Source: Streptomyces sp. NBC_00344
Lineage (GTDB): Bacteria; Actinomycetota; Actinomycetes; Streptomycetales; Streptomycetaceae
Direction: 5' to 3'
Length of the DNA: 64,000 nt
Assembly (NCBI RefSeq): GCF_036088315.1
Contig: NZ_CP107996.1
Span: forward strand, 5,291,501-5,355,500
This document shows, in pieces, positions 61,160 to 64,000 of the stretch (within the stretch, counting starts at the first letter, position 1; each line of letters starts with the position of its first letter). Below the pieces are notes generated by a model. It had not been told where the DNA came from and did no database searches. It saw nothing but the letters and a program-made list of their open reading frames with translations. The position numbers and the translations under genes are program-made.

Positions 61160-62032
61160 GTGTACCACACCTGGATGCGCTACTTCACGCCGAGCCCCGT
61201 GCACCACGGACTCGGCCTCGTCTGCCTGGGCGTCGGACTCCAGCACGGGACACTGCCCCCCGTCGGCCCCCGCACCCTCGACCACCACGTCGCCGTCGTC
61301 GTCGGCGCGGGCAGCGGCTGGTACACGGGCGCCGACGGACAACGCCGGACCGTCACCGCGCCCGCCCTGATCTGGATCACCCCCGGCGTCACCCACCACT
61401 ACGGTGCGGACCCGGCAGCCGGCTGGGACGAATCGTTCGTCGACTTCGGCGGACCCGCCACCGCCACCTACACCGAACTCGGCTACATCGAACCCGACAG
61501 GCCGGTCGTCCCGCTCTCCGACGTCACCGCCGCCCGCTCCGCCGTTGGACGCATCGCCCGTGCAGCCCGCCGCGGCAACCCACTGCTCGAAGTGGAGACC
61601 GGGGCCGCCGTCCACGAACTCCTCGTCGCGCTGCGCCGCGCCCGCGCCGACGCCGACGGCGACCCCGTCCTCAAGGCACTCACCCGCGACGCCTTCCAGC
61701 CGCTCACCGTCGCGGAACACGCGGCCCGTCACGGAATGACACCCACCGAGCTGCGCAACGCGGTGCGGCGAGGAGCGGGCTGCAGCCCCAAGGACTATCT
61801 GCTCGGCATCCGCCTCGGCCACGCCAAGGAACTCCTCGCCGGCACCGACCTGCCGGTGGCCGCCGTCGCCCGGCGCGTCGGATACGACGACCCCGCGTAC
61901 TTCTCCCGGCTGTTCACCCGCCGCGTCGGCAACCCGCCCGTCGTCTTCCGCCGTCTGCAGGGCCACACCGTCCCCGGCGGCTGGAGTGACCAGATACCGG
62001 ACCCCGACGACCCTCCGACGATCACGACGTAA
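61160..62032 (+). CDS. AraC-family transcriptional regulator
   Basis: A 290-residue regulator. GTG 61160 has GGAG upstream and begins YHTWMRYFTPSP; upstream starts (61088, 61100) would run over the half-sites. The first ~160 residues form a cupin-like sensor. The C-terminal HTH pair is VAEHAARHGMTPTELRNAVRRGAG and PVAAVARRVGYDDPAYFSRLFTRRVG. It probably activates GH35 and, by shared half-sites, GH101 in response to a galactoside or mucin sugar. Confidence 0.9.
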   Translation: MYHTWMRYFTPSPVHHGLGLVCLGVGLQHGTLPPVGPRTLDHHVAVVVGAGSGWYTGADGQRRTVTAPALIWITPGVTHHYGADPAAGWDESFVDFGGPATATYTELGYIEPDRPVVPLSDVTAARSAVGRIARAARRGNPLLEVETGAAVHELLVALRRARADADGDPVLKALTRDAFQPLTVAEHAARHGMTPTELRNAVRRGAGCSPKDYLLGIRLGHAKELLAGTDLPVAAVARRVGYDDPAYFSRLFTRRVGNPPVVFRRLQGHTVPGGWSDQIPDPDDPPTITT

Positions 62033-62043
62033 GCTCGACAACC

Positions 62044-62346
62044 ATGACCGAGACAGCCCCGTCCGTACAGGCCGAACTGGACCGCCTCCGGGAGTCCATC
62101 GACAACATCGACGCCGCCGTCGTCCATATGCTCGCCGAGCGCTTCAAATGCACCCAGCAGGTCGGCCACCTCAAGGCCCAGCACCAGCTGCCCCCCGCCG
62201 ACCCGGCCCGCGAAGCCCGCCAGATCGCCCGGCTGCGCAGCCTCGCCGAGAGCGCCAGACTGGACCCGGCGTTCGCCGAGAAACTGCTCAACTTCATCGT
62301 CGCGGAAGTCATCAGGCACCACGAGCGCATCGCCGAGGCGCACTGA
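62044..62346 (+). CDS. Chorismate mutase (AroQ type)
   Basis: A 100-residue all-helical protein that turns chorismate into prephenate for Phe and Tyr. It shows LRESIDNIDAAVVHMLAERFKCTQQVGHLK and the C-terminal FIVAEVIRHHERI. The Arg, Lys and Glu expected in the active site are present. TAAGCT lies 8 bases before ATG 62044, so it is probably leaderless. It has no prephenate dehydratase or secretion signal. Confidence 0.92.
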   Translation: MTETAPSVQAELDRLRESIDNIDAAVVHMLAERFKCTQQVGHLKAQHQLPPADPAREARQIARLRSLAESARLDPAFAEKLLNFIVAEVIRHHERIAEAH

Positions 62347-62365
62347 GCCCCCGCCCGCCGGGCCG

Positions 62366-63196
62366 ATGACCGACCACACGACCACCCACACCCTGGCCAT
62401 CGGCGACGCCACCGTCGTCAAGCGATTCCGCTCCTGGGACCGGGGCGAGCCCGAGCGCGAATGGCGGGCGCTCGGCCTGCTCGCGCGGTACGCACCCGGC
62501 CTGGCACCCCGGCCACTGGCCCGGACCGCGGTGCCCCCCTCCCTCACCATGGAACGCATCCCCGGCGCCCCACTGCGCGGCAGCACCGTCGGCCCGGCCC
62601 CGGCCACCGCCCTCGCCGCGGCCCTCCACCGCCTCCACGAAGCTGTCCCGCGCACCGAGATCGACGCCCTGCCACCACGCCTCTGGAGCCCGGCCGACAT
62701 CCTCGCGGCAGTACGCGGCCAGTGCGCCGCACTGGCCGCCACCCCCGGACCGCCCACCGACCCCGAGCCGTACGCCGCGGCACTCACCGCCGGCACCGCC
62801 TGGATCTCCGCACCCCGGCTGGACACCCTGGCTGCCGCCCCGCCCACGGCCCCCGTCCTCGGCTCCGCCGACGGCAACCTCGCCAACTGCCTGTGGGACG
62901 GCACCCGCATCCGCCTCGTCGACTTCGAGAGCTCGGGCAGGGGCGACCGGATCCAGGAACTCGCCGAGATCACCGAACACGTTTCGGCCTGGTCCGACAG
63001 CGACCTCGACACCGACGCGCTCATCGGGTGTTTCACCCTCACCCGAACCGACACCTCACGGCTGCGCGACCTCCGCAGACTGACCGCCCTCATGTGGCTC
63101 TGCATGCTCACCCACGACAGCCGAACCCCCCACCCGCGCAACCCCCCGGGAACAACCGGACGACAGGCGCGGCGGTTGCTGGACCTGCTCGGATGA
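62366..63196 (+). CDS. Aminoglycoside phosphotransferase-like (APH) protein
   Basis: A 276-residue kinase-like protein. The catalytic loop, usually HGD-x4-N, reads SADGNLANCLW, keeping the Asp and Asn but not the His. The metal Asp is in IRLVDFESSGRGDR. The N-lobe shows ATVVKRFRSWDRGEPEREW. It is 19 bases after chorismate mutase. A small-molecule kinase is likely but no substrate can be named, and resistance should not be assumed. Confidence 0.75.
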   Translation: MTDHTTTHTLAIGDATVVKRFRSWDRGEPEREWRALGLLARYAPGLAPRPLARTAVPPSLTMERIPGAPLRGSTVGPAPATALAAALHRLHEAVPRTEIDALPPRLWSPADILAAVRGQCAALAATPGPPTDPEPYAAALTAGTAWISAPRLDTLAAAPPTAPVLGSADGNLANCLWDGTRIRLVDFESSGRGDRIQELAEITEHVSAWSDSDLDTDALIGCFTLTRTDTSRLRDLRRLTALMWLCMLTHDSRTPHPRNPPGTTGRQARRLLDLLG

Positions 63197-63261
63197 ACAG
63201 CGCGTACACCGGAACCCGGGACCCCGTGCGCGGTGTCACCGGTGTACGGCACGATGGGTTC

Positions 63262-64000
63262 ATGTCCGTACTGACGCGCGACGAAGCGCAGAACCGAGCC
63301 CAGTTCCTCGATGTCCAGCGGTACACGATCGACCTCGATCTGACCCGGGGGGATGAACTCTTCGACTCCCGCACCGCCATTCACTTCACCGCGCACGCGG
63401 CCGGGGACACCTTCGTCGAGCTCAAGCCCGCTGAACTGCGTTCCATCACGCTCGACGGACAGCCCCTCGACCCCGAAGCGCTGACCGGCAACCGGTTCCC
63501 CCTCACCGGGCTCACCGAGGGCGCCCACGAACTCCAGGTCGACACCGCCATGCGCTACTCCCGCACCGGCGAAGGAATGCACCGTTTCACCGACCCCACG
63601 GACGGCGAAACCTACCTCTACACCCAGCTGTTCATGGAAGACGTCCAGCGGGTCTTCGCCGCATTCGACCAGCCCGACCTCAAAGCCGTCTTCGAACTCG
63701 GCGTCACCGCCCCCGAGGGCTGGAGGGTCCTCGCCAACGGCATCACCGAACACACCGGGGACGGCCACTGGCACGCCGCGCCCACCCCCCTCATCTCCAC
63801 CTACCTCGTCGCCGTCGCCGCAGGCCCCTGGCACTCCGTGACCACCGAACACGCCGGGCTGCCCTTCGGTATCCACTGCCGCCGCTCCCTGGCGCCCTAC
63901 CTGGAAGCCGACGCCGAGGAGATCCTCGAGATCACCCGCGCCTGCTACGACCGCTACCACCAGAAGTTCGACGAGCCCTACCCCTTCGACTCCTACGACC
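63262..64000 (+). CDS. pepN: Aminopeptidase N (5' part)
   Basis: The open frame from ATG 63262 runs off the window after about 246 residues. It is the N-terminal beta domain of an M1 metallo-aminopeptidase: QFLDVQRYTIDLDLTRG, the substrate-edge RVFAAFDQPDLKAVF with SYLYTQLFMEDVQRV, and ISTYLVAVAAGPW. The GAMEN exopeptidase and HExxH zinc motifs are beyond the end. The protein is typically ~850 residues. Confidence 0.95.
   Translation, partial: MSVLTRDEAQNRAQFLDVQRYTIDLDLTRGDELFDSRTAIHFTAHAAGDTFVELKPAELRSITLDGQPLDPEALTGNRFPLTGLTEGAHELQVDTAMRYSRTGEGMHRFTDPTDGETYLYTQLFMEDVQRVFAAFDQPDLKAVFELGVTAPEGWRVLANGITEHTGDGHWHAAPTPLISTYLVAVAAGPWHSVTTEHAGLPFGIHCRRSLAPYLEADAEEILEITRACYDRYHQKFDEPYPFDSYD

Noticed and set aside
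59668..61989. 773-residue open frame on the plus strand over GH35 and the AraC gene
   Set aside because: It is a shadow of two well-supported genes and lacks any conserved motif; His/Arg/Pro-rich composition is typical of such frames.

Overview
The window is a piece of a high-GC actinomycete chromosome, almost certainly Streptomyces. Supporting signs are the third-position G/C bias, the many GTG/TTG starts, 4-base stop/start overlaps, probable leaderless genes with a -10-like hexamer 6-8 nt before the start, and the gene order dnaE - his - trp - lgt - gltBD, which is core Streptomyces synteny. It is mostly chromosomal core. I saw no tRNA, rRNA, CRISPR array, insertion sequence or prophage.

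Layout. 1-9.2 kb: the 3' part of dnaE, a small basic protein, a NYN-domain protein, an ABC exporter pair, a DUF2567-type membrane protein, a YbaK-like deacylase, a LON-domain protein and an alpha-helical protein of unknown function. 9.3-10.9 kb: a membrane-anchored repeat protein. 11.0-16.8 kb: an overlapping histidine operon hisD-hisC-hisB-(55-aa membrane protein)-hisH-priA-ridA-hisF. 17-20.9 kb: an alpha/beta hydrolase, a decayed PucR-type regulator, an ArsR-type regulator with a clear inverted-repeat operator, an MFS exporter and a mycothiol-dependent isomerase-like protein. 21-27.7 kb: hisI, trpE, three membrane proteins, trpC, trpM, trpB, trpA. No trpF is present, which fits PriA acting in both the His and Trp pathways. 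27.7-29.7 kb: a membrane-anchored DsbA-like protein and lgt.

29.8-41.8 kb (minus strand) is the most unusual part. It is an 11-gene operon reading LacI regulator - two sugar ABC permeases - lipoprotein binding protein - four consecutive ADP-ribosylglycohydrolase paralogues - ribokinase-like PfkB kinase - family III CoA-transferase - CitE-like lyase. Nearly every junction is a 1-4 base overlap. A pair of LacI-type operators lies at the promoter and a strong hairpin terminator at the end. It reads as an uptake and dismantling route for a ribosylated or ADP-ribosylated compound, but the substrate is unknown.

42-54 kb: a VIT/CCC1 metal transporter with a terminator-like leader, gltB and gltD with a candidate GlnR box upstream, a VWA protein, a HutD protein, two VOC proteins, a cold-shock protein with a long structured leader, and a DEAD-box helicase. 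54-61 kb: a zinc metallopeptidase, a secreted trypsin-like protease, a Tat-exported GH101 endo-alpha-N-acetylgalactosaminidase, a GH35 beta-galactosidase and a divergent AraC regulator. The last three look like a mucin O-glycan degradation module, with similar half-sites in two promoters. 62-64 kb: chorismate mutase, an APH-like protein and the 5' part of pepN.
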